DNA of 64,000 nucleotides from positions 62,001 through 126,000 of the forward strand of contig JBHJGV010000007.1 of the NCBI GenBank assembly GCA_050331455.1, given 5' to 3'. Below are positions 43,231 through 51,925 of the stretch, piece after piece (the stretch's first letter is position 1; each line of letters starts with the position of its first letter). The notes beneath the pieces were generated by a model that searched no databases, was not told the DNA's origin, and saw only the letters and a list, made by a program, of their open reading frames with translations. The position numbers and the translations under genes are program-made. The DNA is from CAYUYV01 sp050331455 (GTDB lineage: Bacteria > Pseudomonadota > Alphaproteobacteria > JAJFIK01).

Positions 43231-43956
43231 TTGCCGAGCGATTGGGACCAGTCCGCCCAAGCCTGGATCGGAGCCATGGGCGAGGGCGGGGATTGGGCGC
43301 GCCAACAGATCACCGATCCATCATTTCTTCGCATCCTGGAGGGGCTGGCGGCAACCTGCGCAGTGGATGTGGGCTGCGGAGAAGGCCGGTCCTGCCGCAT
43401 GATACGCGCCCGAGGCATCGAGTGCATTGGGATCGATCCAACCCGGGCGCTCCTCGACGAGGCGCGGCGGCGCGATCCGGGCGGGACCTATCTTCTCGCC
43501 GGCGCGGAGGCCCTGCCCCTGGCCGATGCCTGTGTGGATCTCGTCTTGAGTTGCATGAGCCTGATTGACATCGAGGACATCGACCGGGCCATCCCGGAAA
43601 TGGCGCGCGTGCTGAGGCCCGGCGGACGGCTGGTCGTCTTTAACCTGACGAGTTTCGTCACCGCCGGCGGTCCGCGTGGTTGGCAGCGGGGGCCGGACGG
43701 GGAGAAACAGGTCTTCGGCATCGATCGCTATCTGGAGGACTGGGCCTATGAAGTCGCGTTTTCGGGTTTGAGGATCATCAACCGGCACCGGCCCTTGAGC
43801 CGCTACATGGCCCTTTTTCTGGGCGAAGGCCTTACCCTGGAACGCTTCGAGGAACCGTTGCCCGTGACGCCCGATGATCCGCGGACAAAGGACTACTGCA
43901 GGGCGCCGTGGATCCATGGGATGGTCTGGCGCAAACCGGGAGACGGCCCATGCTGA
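43231..43956 (+). CDS. Class I SAM-dependent methyltransferase
   Basis: 241 aa. The SAM motif I is CAVDVGCGEGRSCRMI (about residues 43-58), followed by IGIDPTRALLDEA (acidic loop), VDLVLSCMSLIDI (motif IV) and VLRPGGRLVVFNLT, a UbiE/Methyltransf_11-like layout. The start is TTG at 43231 with gagga six bases upstream; there is no ATG before motif I that would keep the fold. It overlaps the next gene by seven bases. The acceptor is unknown. Confidence 0.85.
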   Translation: MPSDWDQSAQAWIGAMGEGGDWARQQITDPSFLRILEGLAATCAVDVGCGEGRSCRMIRARGIECIGIDPTRALLDEARRRDPGGTYLLAGAEALPLADACVDLVLSCMSLIDIEDIDRAIPEMARVLRPGGRLVVFNLTSFVTAGGPRGWQRGPDGEKQVFGIDRYLEDWAYEVAFSGLRIINRHRPLSRYMALFLGEGLTLERFEEPLPVTPDDPRTKDYCRAPWIHGMVWRKPGDGPC

Positions 43957-44618
43957 AATGGATCCTCCGCAGTCTCGGGATCGGGATCGCGATCCTGGTG
44001 ATTGGGCTGAGCGCTAATGGAGCCATGGGCTGGGTGGATGCGGCTCGCGACGCCCCGGCCCTCCAGCAGCGGGCCGCGGCCCTGCGCGCCGGCGGCAAAG
44101 GGCCCGACTCCCTGGGCGCGGAGCGTCTGGCCATCCTGCTCGCGGTCCAGGATCCGGGCTTTTACGACCATGCCGGCGTCGATCTCTCGACCCCCGGCGC
44201 GGGCTTGACCACCGTGACCCAATCCGTGGCCAAACGGATGGCGTTCGAAGACTTCAAGCCAGGACTGCGCAAACTGCGCCAGACCACCTATGCCCTGTCC
44301 CTCGAACGCCGACTGACCAAGGACGACATCCTGACCCTGTTTCTCGCCCATGTCCCTATGGGCCGGGCGGAGGAAGGCTGGATCGAGGGCTTCCACAAGG
44401 GCGCGGAGGTGTTTTTCGGCGGCCAGCCGGCAGATATTCCGCGACAGGATTTTATTGCCCTGACCGCCGTGATGATCGCGCCCGGGCGCCTGAAGCTGGC
44501 CGCTCCGGACCCGTTGCTGAAAAGCCGCATCAGGCGCATTGCACGTCTTGCCGACGGCGCCTGCGCCCCGGTCGATCTGCGCGACGTGTGGCTGCGAGGG
44601 TGCGCCCAGCGTCCGTAA
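43950..44618 (+). CDS. GT51-type peptidoglycan transglycosylase homologue lacking both catalytic glutamates
   Basis: 222 aa with an N-terminal transmembrane anchor (LGIGIAILVIGLSANGAM), the size and layout of monofunctional MtgA. GT51 motifs are recognisable: VQDPGFYDHAGVD (motif I), GLTTVTQSVAKRM (motif II), RKLRQTTYALSLERRLTKDDIL (split here: motif III at 107-128) and FLAHVPMG. In active enzymes motif I starts with Glu (EDxxFxxHxG) and motif III has Glu after RKxx; here both are Gln (Q67, Q111). The sequence is otherwise intact, with no frameshift. It is therefore either a pseudoenzyme that binds lipid II or glycan, or a diverged enzyme. It overlaps the methyltransferase gene by seven bases. 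Confidence 0.8.
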   Translation: MLKWILRSLGIGIAILVIGLSANGAMGWVDAARDAPALQQRAAALRAGGKGPDSLGAERLAILLAVQDPGFYDHAGVDLSTPGAGLTTVTQSVAKRMAFEDFKPGLRKLRQTTYALSLERRLTKDDILTLFLAHVPMGRAEEGWIEGFHKGAEVFFGGQPADIPRQDFIALTAVMIAPGRLKLAAPDPLLKSRIRRIARLADGACAPVDLRDVWLRGCAQRP

Positions 44619-44634
44619 TCGCCTGCCGATCCGA

Positions 44635-45228
44635 TCACATCTGTCTCGGCGGTTCCCCAGGCGCAAACGGGGGGCCGTGATCCTGGGGCGGATAAAGCGG
44701 CATCTTGGTCGCCGCGAGGCGCATGGTCAGGATCATCTGAACATTGAAATAGACGCTGGCCGTCACAAAGGCCGACAGTGTCACCAGCGGGATCGTGTCG
44801 ATAATGGCGACGGTGCGGTCGTCATCTGCCATTCGGATGTTGTTGACGAAGTCGACCACGAAGAGGGTCATCATGGAAAAAACCAGGACGAACACACCGA
44901 AGGCCTGGATGGCCAGGGGCATCGACAGGCAGACATAACGCGTCACGAAATCCCGATTGTCGCCCCGCTCGTTCACCTGGAACGAGAAAATCAAACCGAT
45001 TATGAATAGGACCAGGGTCGCCAGGTCCCCCATCAGCGTGTACAGGCGCACGATCGGGGCCTCCGGCACACGCGCCATGGTGGGATTGGTCAGCAGAACG
45101 ATGAGATAGACAATGCCGGGAAGGAGTCCCGCAACGACATAAAAGAAGAAATACCAGAACTGGGTTCGCGGATGGATGGCGTAGTTTCCCAGCATCCGGG
45201 CAAGATGCACATGATTGAAAATCGTCAC
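44635..45228 (-). CDS. Membrane protein of unknown function, four helices
   Basis: 197 aa, GTG start at 45228. Four transmembrane segments are clear: FFFYVVAGLLPGIVYLIVLL, LATLVLFIIGLIFSF, FGVFVLVFSMMTLFVVDFV and the segment around IDTIPLVTLSAFVTASVYF. Short charged loops separate them and a proline-rich cytoplasmic tail ends the protein. No family recognised. It is monocistronic, converging with the GT51 homologue. Confidence 0.65.
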   Translation of the reverse strand: MTIFNHVHLARMLGNYAIHPRTQFWYFFFYVVAGLLPGIVYLIVLLTNPTMARVPEAPIVRLYTLMGDLATLVLFIIGLIFSFQVNERGDNRDFVTRYVCLSMPLAIQAFGVFVLVFSMMTLFVVDFVNNIRMADDDRTVAIIDTIPLVTLSAFVTASVYFNVQMILTMRLAATKMPLYPPQDHGPPFAPGEPPRQM

Positions 45229-45304
45229 GGACCACGCCCCCCAGAAAATCTGCCCAAAGTCTTCCGATCTGCAAAAACCCTGCCTTGAATGCCTTTTGAG
45301 TCAA

Positions 45305-45340
45305 GGGCCAATGCGCCGGCGAGGGCCAATGCGCCGGCGG
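45305..45340. repeat. 18-bp tandem duplication upstream of the phosphate-binding protein gene
   Basis: gggccaatgcgccggcga (45305-45322) is followed by gggccaatgcgccggcgg (45323-45340), differing only at the last base. It lies in the 268-bp intergenic region that must contain the promoters of the membrane protein gene and pstS. Confidence 0.88.
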
Positions 45341-45496
45341 GGGCCCCTCCGCCGAAACCGCTGCGCCTGCCTTGCCGGATGCGAGGGTGGTCCGCAGAGA
45401 CACTTCGCGGTATCAAAGCCACGTCAGAATTGCCCCACACGGGTTTGACCATGAGGCGCGCCCGGTCCGGGCCGCGCTGAGAAGGGAGATTTCAGC

Positions 45497-46606
45497 ATGA
45501 CCGCGCCGCTTCCACGCCCCCTCGTCGCCGGACTGGCCGCTTTTGCCATGCTCGGCCTTAGCGCCTGCGATTCCGGCACGCAAAACGGCAACGGAGGCAC
45601 CGCCGCCATACGGGACCGCATCCGCGTGGTCGGGTCTTCCACCGTGTTCCCCTATTCCGTGGCGGTGGCTGAGGAGTTTGCCAACAAGACCGGGCGGCCC
45701 GCACCGGTTGTCGAGTCGACGGGCACCGGCGGCGGCATGAAGATCTTCTGCGACGGGGTCGGCGAGTCGTTCCCGGACATCGCGGGCGCCTCCCGCGCCA
45801 TGAAGCCGTCCGAATGGACCCGCTGCCAGGAGAACGGCGTGACTTCGGTCAGCGAGGCGTTGATCGGCTATGACGGACTGACGGTCAGCGTCTCCCGCAA
45901 GGCTGAATTTCCCTGGGCGCTGACGGAAAGCCAGATCTTCCTGGCGCTTGCCTCCCAGGTGCCCGATCCGGATACGGGCGAGACCCTGGTCGACAATCCG
46001 TATACGGTGTGGTCCGAGATTGACGATTCATTGCCGGAGACGGAAATCCGGGTGTTCGGACCGCCCCCGACCTCGGGCACGCGGGATGCCTTTGTCGAAC
46101 TCGCCATGCATGACGGCTGCCAGGCCCTGCCCTTCTATCAGGCCGAAAAGGCCGAGATGGGCGAGGCGTTCGAGGACTACATGGACCGGACCTGCAGCCG
46201 GATGCGCCAGGACGGTCCCTTCATCGAGGCCGGCGAGAACGACAATCTGATCGTCCAGCGCCTGAATGCCGACCCGACCGCCCTCGGCATATTCGGCTAC
46301 TCGTTCCTTTACGAAAACCAGGACATCCTGAAACCGGTCATCGTCAACGGTGTCGAGCCGACCCTCGAAACCATCGGGGACGGCTCTTATGACATCGCGC
46401 GCCCGCTGTTCTTCTATTCCAAGAATGCCCATCGGGGCGTGATCCCCGGCCTTGAGGAGTTCATCGCGGAATATGTGAGCATGGAAGCGCTGGGTCCGGA
46501 CGGCTATCTGGTCGAGCGGGGTCTCACCCCCCTTTCGGATGCCGAGCGGGCCCGGGCGCGCAGCGCGGTGCTGGACGGTTCGCCCGTGGCGCGTTTCACG
46601 CAATGA
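45497..46606 (+). CDS. pstS: Phosphate ABC transporter substrate-binding protein, lipoprotein
   Basis: 369 aa. A lipoprotein signal (VAGLAAFAMLGLSAC) is followed by the PstS fold. It opens with IRVVGSSTVFPYSVAVAEEF, has STGTGGGMKIFCDG and DIAGASRAMKPSE, then the ligand loop PPPTSGTRDAFVELAM and GIFGYSFLYENQ. These resemble the phosphate-binding PstS of marine alphaproteobacteria. The ATG at 45497 is preceded by gaaggga. The downstream permease genes start 67 bp away on the same strand. A Pho box is not visible upstream. Confidence 0.9.
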   Translation: MTAPLPRPLVAGLAAFAMLGLSACDSGTQNGNGGTAAIRDRIRVVGSSTVFPYSVAVAEEFANKTGRPAPVVESTGTGGGMKIFCDGVGESFPDIAGASRAMKPSEWTRCQENGVTSVSEALIGYDGLTVSVSRKAEFPWALTESQIFLALASQVPDPDTGETLVDNPYTVWSEIDDSLPETEIRVFGPPPTSGTRDAFVELAMHDGCQALPFYQAEKAEMGEAFEDYMDRTCSRMRQDGPFIEAGENDNLIVQRLNADPTALGIFGYSFLYENQDILKPVIVNGVEPTLETIGDGSYDIARPLFFYSKNAHRGVIPGLEEFIAEYVSMEALGPDGYLVERGLTPLSDAERARARSAVLDGSPVARFTQ

Positions 46607-46672
46607 TCCGGCCGGGTCGCGGTGCCGGCGGATACGCCGGTGCCGCAGTATCCGTTCCTGTGCGAGGGCCCC

Positions 46673-48070
46673 ATGCTTGCCTGGACTTTCACCGTCATCG
46701 CCGTGATGGCCTTGGCCAGTTTTGCCTGGGCCCGCCACCGGGCCTTGGGCTTTCGCCACGCCGCCTCCGGCGCTGGGGGCCGGAGCCCGGTTCTGCACTC
46801 TCTCCCGCTTTATCACGGCGCCTATGCCGCGTCCTGGGCCCTGCTGCCGTCCATGATCGTCGTGCTGATCTGGACCCTGACCCAGGACAGCGCCATCAAT
46901 GCGTTGATCCTGTCGACTTTGCCGGACGGGCGGACCGAAGGCCGCTCGACCGGTGAGATCGGCCTGCTGATTTCGGAGATCCGTCAGCTTGCCGCGGGCC
47001 GGCAATTCCGCACGCCGGAGCCGGATCTTTTGGCGGCGGCACAACGGCTGAACCGCTGGACCGACCTTGCGGGGCTGGCGATGCTCTCCAGCGCTGCCGC
47101 CATGACCGCCCTCGGGGCCGCTGTCGCCATCACCCGGGCAACCCCCGACTTCCGGGCCCGCAATCGTTTCGAGGGGATCCTGACGGGGCTGATGATGTTC
47201 AGCTCCGCCGTGGCTGTCCTGACCACCCTGGGGATCATCGCCGCCCTGGTGTTCGAATCGTTTGCCTTTTTCCGGCAGGTTCCGGCGCTGGAATTCCTGT
47301 TCGGCCTGCGTTGGGAGCCCCAGATCGCCATCCGGCAGGACCAGGTGGCAGGCCTCGGCGCCTTCGGTGCGGTGCCCGTCTTCGCCGGTACTTTGCTCAT
47401 CGCGGTGGTGGCCCTGGCTGTTGCCGTGCCCATCGGTCTCCTGTCCGCCCTCTATCTTGCCGAATATGCCAATGGGCGCATCCGGTCGGTGATCAAGCCG
47501 GCGCTCGAGGTACTCTCCGGCGTGCCGACGGTGGTTTACGGCTTCTTCGCCGTGCTGATCGTGGCCCCTGCCCTTGTCACCGCCGGAACGGCCCTCGGGC
47601 TCGACGTGGCCCCGAACAGCGCCATCGCGGCCGGCAGCGTGATGGGCATCATGATTATTCCCTTCATCTCCTCCCTGTCCGACGATGCCCTGAACGCTGT
47701 TCCCAACAGCCTGCGGGACGGCTCCTATGCCCTCGGGGCCACCCAGGGAGAGACGATCGTCCGGGTCCTGATCCCGGCGGCTCTGCCGGGTATCGCGGGC
47801 GGCGTTCTTCTGGCTCTCAGCCGGGCCATCGGGGAAACCATGATCGTGGTCATGGCCGCGGGTCTGATTGCCCGGCTCACCGCCAATCCGTTCGAGGGGG
47901 TCACGACGGTCACGGTCCAGATCGTGACGCTGCTGACGGGGGATACGGAGTTCGACAATCCGAAGACTCTCTCCGCCTTCGCCCTCGGGCTCGTCCTGTT
48001 CGCCGTGACGCTAACCCTGAATGTCATCGCCCTGCGCATCGTCCAGACGTATCGGGAACGCTATGAGTGA
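46673..48070 (+). CDS. pstC: Phosphate ABC transporter permease PstC
   Basis: 465 aa, longer than enteric PstC because of an N-terminal extension with two helices and a large loop (about residues 1-170). The BPD permease part follows: FGAVPVFAGTLLIAVVALAV, SALYLAEYA, EVLSGVPTVVYGFFAVLIV and SLRDGSYALGATQGETIVRV, the EAA loop that contacts the PstB ATPase. The extension is typical for alphaproteobacterial PstC. The ATG at 46673 has gaggg four bases upstream; an upstream GTG at 46622 is less likely. Its end overlaps pstA by eight bases. Confidence 0.92.
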   Translation: MLAWTFTVIAVMALASFAWARHRALGFRHAASGAGGRSPVLHSLPLYHGAYAASWALLPSMIVVLIWTLTQDSAINALILSTLPDGRTEGRSTGEIGLLISEIRQLAAGRQFRTPEPDLLAAAQRLNRWTDLAGLAMLSSAAAMTALGAAVAITRATPDFRARNRFEGILTGLMMFSSAVAVLTTLGIIAALVFESFAFFRQVPALEFLFGLRWEPQIAIRQDQVAGLGAFGAVPVFAGTLLIAVVALAVAVPIGLLSALYLAEYANGRIRSVIKPALEVLSGVPTVVYGFFAVLIVAPALVTAGTALGLDVAPNSAIAAGSVMGIMIIPFISSLSDDALNAVPNSLRDGSYALGATQGETIVRVLIPAALPGIAGGVLLALSRAIGETMIVVMAAGLIARLTANPFEGVTTVTVQIVTLLTGDTEFDNPKTLSAFALGLVLFAVTLTLNVIALRIVQTYRERYE

Positions 48071-49358
48071 TTTGGCCCTCACCCCCGGCAGGCGGACCGT
48101 CGACTGGACCTCGTCCACCATGGCGGACCGGGTCAAGTCCCGTCGCCGATCGGATCTCGGCCTTCAGGTCGTCGGGATTGGCGCCATTGCCATCGCCCTG
48201 GGGCTGCTTGGCACCCTGCTCGTGTCCTTGACGGTCATCGGCTATCAGGCCTTCACCCAGACCCATCTGGACCTGACGGTCACGCTGCCGGACAGTGAAT
48301 TTTCTCCGGATGCGCCTTTGCGCGGCGATTACGACGGTGCCCTGGACGAGGCCCTTTTCGCGCTCTTCCCCGATGTGACCGAGCGCCGGGACCGCCGCGC
48401 CGTCTCTTCCATCCTGTCCTCGGCCGCCGGCAATCTGCTGCGCCAAAGAGTGGTCCAGGACCCGTCCCTGATCGGGGAGCCCTTCACGCTCCGCCTGCCC
48501 GTCTCGGATACGTTCGATCAGCTCCACAAGAAGGCAGTGAACCGGGACGCGCCGGAAAATCAGCGCCGTGTGAGCGACCGGCAAATCGGCTGGTTCGATT
48601 CGCTTGAGGAGCGGGGCCTGATCTCGCGGCCGTTCAACACGCGCCTGTTCACGGCGCCGGACAGCCGCTATCCCGAAATCGCCGGCCTTGCCGGGGCGCT
48701 CACCGGTTCGTTCCTCGCCCTGCTCGTCTGTTTCCTGATCAGCTTTCCCCTCGGCATCGCCGCCGCCATCCACCTTGAGGAGTTCGCGCCGCGCAACCGG
48801 TGGACCGACCTGATCGAGGTGAACGTCAACAATCTGGCCGCCGTGCCGTCCATCGTGTTCGGCCTTCTGGGCCTCGCGGTTTTTCTCCAGTTCGTCGGCC
48901 TGCCCCGGTCGGCGCCCCTGGTGGGTGGCATGGTCCTGTCCCTGATGACCCTGCCCACCATCATTATCGCGACCCGGGCCTCCCTGAAAGCCGTGGCGCC
49001 ATCCATCCGTGAGGCCGCGTTGGGCGTGGGCGCTTCGAAACACCAGACCGTTTTCGACCATGTGCTGCCCTCGGCCATGCCGGGCATTCTGACGGGCACG
49101 ATCATCGGCCTCGCCCAGGCCCTCGGGGAAACCGCCCCGCTCTTGTTGATCGGCATGAACGCCTTCATCCCGGCCCTGCCGGACGGCCTGATGGAGCCGG
49201 CAACGGCCCTGCCCACGCAGATCTTCATCTGGGCGGACAGTCCCGAGCGCGGCTTCGTGCAGCGGACGGCGGCGGGCATCCTGGTTCTGTTGGGTTTCCT
49301 CCTTGTCATGAACGCCCTTGCCATCGGCCTGCGCCAGTGGCTTCAGAAACGCACGTGA
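48063..49358 (+). CDS. pstA: Phosphate ABC transporter permease PstA (with DUF3333-like domain)
   Basis: 431 aa. After the first helix (GIGAIAIALGLLGTLLVSLTV) comes a periplasmic domain of about 150 residues, the DUF3333-like insert seen in many alphaproteobacterial PstA proteins. The BPD permease core has SFPLGIAAAIHLEEFAP, NVNNLAAVPSIVFGLLGLAV and the EAA loop SIREAALGVGASKHQTVFDH. GETAPLLLIG closes the core. The ATG lies inside the pstC end, so the two are coupled. No pstB follows within this window. Confidence 0.93.
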   Translation: MSDLALTPGRRTVDWTSSTMADRVKSRRRSDLGLQVVGIGAIAIALGLLGTLLVSLTVIGYQAFTQTHLDLTVTLPDSEFSPDAPLRGDYDGALDEALFALFPDVTERRDRRAVSSILSSAAGNLLRQRVVQDPSLIGEPFTLRLPVSDTFDQLHKKAVNRDAPENQRRVSDRQIGWFDSLEERGLISRPFNTRLFTAPDSRYPEIAGLAGALTGSFLALLVCFLISFPLGIAAAIHLEEFAPRNRWTDLIEVNVNNLAAVPSIVFGLLGLAVFLQFVGLPRSAPLVGGMVLSLMTLPTIIIATRASLKAVAPSIREAALGVGASKHQTVFDHVLPSAMPGILTGTIIGLAQALGETAPLLLIGMNAFIPALPDGLMEPATALPTQIFIWADSPERGFVQRTAAGILVLLGFLLVMNALAIGLRQWLQKRT

Positions 49359-49404
49359 ATTCAGGCGGTTGGTATTGGTGCCGAACGACGCCCAGCGGGC
49401 GTGG

Positions 49405-49422
49405 CTGTCACATTTCTGGAGA
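49405..49422 (+). promoter_or_regulatory. Candidate Pho box upstream of the second PstS-like gene
   Basis: ctgtcac (49405-49411), a four-base AT-rich spacer and ctggaga (49416-49422) resemble the two direct heptamers of a PhoB site (ctgtcat, N4, ctgtcat). The first half is near-perfect and the second matches only its first three bases and last purine. It lies about 105 bp before the ATG of a phosphate-binding protein, the right context. Evidence is suggestive only. Confidence 0.35.
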
Positions 49423-49526
49423 ACACCCGTGGTATTGGACACGTGCGGTGGAATGACCTATCCACCGCCAGGGTTTTGATGACGATCCGGATGCGGTTCG
49501 TTGTGACGAAAAAGAAGAGAGGGGAC

Positions 49527-50582
49527 ATGAACCGGTTCAGCGCCATCCTGCTTGCCGTTCTGACCGCAACGGCCGTGGCCGCCCCGTCGGCGGGTTCGGA
49601 AACAACGGCCACATTTGCGGACATGCCGGACTATCAGCCCGGATCGAAAGCTCTTGAGGGAACACTGACCGCGATCGGCTCCGACACGCTCGGCGAGGTC
49701 ATGGATGCCTGGGTTGAGGCGTTCACCGCCTTCCACGGCGATGTGTCCACGGAAATCCGGTCGCAAGGGTCCCAGACCGCCGTCCCTGCCCTCCAACAGG
49801 GCAGAACGCTCCTTGCGCCCATGAGCCGCCGGATGACCAAAGGCGAAGAAGCGGCGTTTAAGGACATATTCGGATATCAGCCCACGGCCTTCATCGTTTC
49901 GCTCGATGCTTTGGCCGTGTATGTGCATAAAGACAATCCGATTTATGGCCTCACCATGGGTCAACTCGATCAAGTGTTCTCTTCGACCCACATGTGCGGC
50001 GGCGACCCGATCACCCGCTGGGAAGAACTGGCCGTCGGCACCCGGACGGTTGGTCGGATCCGGGTTCTCGGACGAAACACCGTGTCGGGCACTTACGAGT
50101 TTTTCCGCAAGACGGCGTTATGCAACGGTGCGTTCCGGACCGATTATGTGGAACACGAAGACTCCGCCGCGGTGATCAAGGCGGTGGCTGCGGACATCAA
50201 CGCGATCGGCTTTGCAGGACTCGGCTATAACCAGCCCAATGTCCGGCCCATCGCCATCGCGCAGGGCCGTGATCCGTACTCGGCCCGCTTCTTCCCGGTC
50301 TATGTGGAAAAGTTCACCAACTCCGACGACCCGGACAAGCGGTTCGCCTATGTGCTGGACGGACGCTATCCCCTGTCGCGGCCGCTGTTCATCTATGTGA
50401 ACCGTGAGCCCGGGAAACCGATGACGCCGCTGACCCAGGCCTTCCTGGATTTTGTGCTGTCCAGCCAGGGCCAGTCCATCGTTCTTAAAAACGGCTTTGT
50501 GCCCTTGCCGGCGAAGACGCTGGAGCGCGAGCGCCGCAAGCTCGCCCCGGATTACCAGCCCCGACGCTGGTGGTTCGAATAA
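49527..50582 (+). CDS. Second PstS-like phosphate-binding protein
   Basis: 351 aa with a cleavable Sec signal (FSAILLAVLTATAVAAPSAG) and no lipobox, unlike the upstream pstS. The PBP-like fold has LTAIGSDTLGEVMDAWVEAF, EIRSQGSQTAVPALQQGRTL, LGRNTVSGTYEFFRKTAL (ligand loop) and SRPLFIYVNREPGKPM. It resembles the DING/PstS-type soluble phosphate binders. The ATG at 49527 follows agagagggg. The gene is separated from pstA by about 170 bp with its own candidate Pho box, so it may be induced separately. A phosphate ligand is likely but not proven. Confidence 0.85.
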   Translation: MNRFSAILLAVLTATAVAAPSAGSETTATFADMPDYQPGSKALEGTLTAIGSDTLGEVMDAWVEAFTAFHGDVSTEIRSQGSQTAVPALQQGRTLLAPMSRRMTKGEEAAFKDIFGYQPTAFIVSLDALAVYVHKDNPIYGLTMGQLDQVFSSTHMCGGDPITRWEELAVGTRTVGRIRVLGRNTVSGTYEFFRKTALCNGAFRTDYVEHEDSAAVIKAVAADINAIGFAGLGYNQPNVRPIAIAQGRDPYSARFFPVYVEKFTNSDDPDKRFAYVLDGRYPLSRPLFIYVNREPGKPMTPLTQAFLDFVLSSQGQSIVLKNGFVPLPAKTLERERRKLAPDYQPRRWWFE

Positions 50583-50633
50583 GACCATCGATTCCGAACG
50601 GCACACGATCCTGAAACACCACTGATGTTCCGG

Positions 50634-50653
50634 GGCCGGCCTTTTGCCGGCCC
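50634..50653. terminator. Hairpin between the PstS-like and PiT-like genes
   Basis: gggccggc (50634-50641), loop tttt, gccggccc (50646-50653): an 8-bp perfect GC stem in the 127-bp gap. Only two T follow, so it could be a weak terminator or attenuator that sets different expression of the two genes. Confidence 0.45.
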
Positions 50654-50709
50654 TTCGCCGGACAGGACCGAACGCTCAGATTACCATTGCCTTGTGGGGG
50701 CCTTTCACC

Positions 50710-51825
50710 ATGGACACGAGTCTTGCTTCCATCATGATGTTCGTGGGCTTCATGTTTGCGGCCTACTCCATCGTTGCCAATGATGCCATTCAGACCCTGG
50801 GGACGTTCCTCAGTTCGAACTCTCACCGCCCCTGGTGGCTCCTCTGGCTGTACGCCTCCACGATCCTGACGGGCGTGCTGGTCTATGGTTGGTTCGTGAA
50901 TTACGGCGATGTGGCCTATGGGCGCCTTGCCAAGTTTCCCGAGCCGGAAGGCGGCGTGACCTGGATCCATGTGATCCCGCCCATTTTCATCCTGCTGCTG
51001 ACTCGCTTCGGCATACCGGTCTCTACCACTTTCCTGGTGCTCACCGTTTTTGCGCCCACGAATACCCAGGCCGTGCTGATGAAATCGGTTTTGGGCTATG
51101 GGGTGGCCATCGGCGTCGGCCTGCTGGTTTATCTGGCCGTGTCCCGGCTGCTTGAAAAGCGCTTCATGGAAAGCGCGGGCGACAAGCCGGGTTGGTATTG
51201 GGTCGTGTTCCAGTGGGCGTCGACGGGCTTCCTGTGGAGCCAATGGCTGATCCAGGATCTTGCCAATATCTTCGTTTATCTGCCTCGGGAACTCGACGCG
51301 AGCGTCCTCGTGTTCTCGGTCGTGTTCATGCTCCTGCTTCACGCCATCATTTTTGCGCGGCGCGGCGGCGAGATCCAAAAAATCGTCACCTCCAAGACCA
51401 ACACAACGGACATCCGGGCAGCGACGATCATCGACCTGATCTACGCGTTCATCCTGCTGTACTTCAAGCAGATCTCGAATATTCCCATGTCCACCACCTG
51501 GGTGTTCCTCGGCCTTCTGGCCGGCCGGGAGATCGCGCTGACCTTGATGGTCCAGCACCGGCCCATCTTCCAGTCCGTCAAGATGGCCGTCCAGGACCTG
51601 GCCCGGGCCCTGCTCGGCCTCGCGGTCAGCTTCGCCCTCGCCTTCGGCCTGCCGGCGCTGGACCGCATGCTTTTCACGCGCGCGGCGTCCGTGGACGGCA
51701 GCAATACGCGCGATGTTGAAGACGGTTCTGCAGCCGGTGAGCCTCCGGCCGCTCAAGACGAAGCGGCCATTGCGCCCCCGGCCATGGATCTCGTTCGCCA
51801 ACCGGTCCGGGACATCGATCTTTAA
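50710..51825 (+). CDS. PiT-like inorganic phosphate transporter
   Basis: 371 aa, about ten transmembrane helices. Two diverged PiT signatures are visible. In the first half, SIVANDAIQTLGTFLSS (compare GANDVANAFGT) is followed by GIPVSTTFLVLTVF. In the second half, ISNIPMSTTWVFLGLLAG follows TNTTDIRAATIIDLIYAF. The long charged C-terminal tail is low complexity. It would import phosphate (or a similar anion) with Na+ or H+. The ATG at 50710 is the first in the helical frame. Located next to pstS/pstC/pstA, it gives this island a low-affinity path as well. Strong terminator after its stop. Confidence 0.75.
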   Translation: MDTSLASIMMFVGFMFAAYSIVANDAIQTLGTFLSSNSHRPWWLLWLYASTILTGVLVYGWFVNYGDVAYGRLAKFPEPEGGVTWIHVIPPIFILLLTRFGIPVSTTFLVLTVFAPTNTQAVLMKSVLGYGVAIGVGLLVYLAVSRLLEKRFMESAGDKPGWYWVVFQWASTGFLWSQWLIQDLANIFVYLPRELDASVLVFSVVFMLLLHAIIFARRGGEIQKIVTSKTNTTDIRAATIIDLIYAFILLYFKQISNIPMSTTWVFLGLLAGREIALTLMVQHRPIFQSVKMAVQDLARALLGLAVSFALAFGLPALDRMLFTRAASVDGSNTRDVEDGSAAGEPPAAQDEAAIAPPAMDLVRQPVRDIDL

Positions 51826-51845
51826 AAGACCGACACAGAACCTGC

Positions 51846-51885
51846 GAAAAACCCCGCGCCACGGAGCCGTGACGCGGGGTTTTTC
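51846..51885. terminator. Rho-independent, bidirectional terminator
   Basis: gaaaaaccccgcg (51846-51858) and cgcggggtttttc (51873-51885) form a perfect 13-bp stem, closed by a loop that itself can pair. Runs of A and T on the two sides allow termination in both directions, matching its position between the convergent PiT-like and TraB/GumN genes. Confidence 0.93.
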
Positions 51886-51925
51886 GGTTGGGGGCGCCCG
51901 TCTGCGGCGACCGATGCCGACCGTC

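Noticed and set aside
48024..49442. 472-aa minus-strand frame opposite pstA
   Set aside because: Very long, but made of Gln/Arg/Gly-rich shadow sequence; pstA on the other strand is certain.
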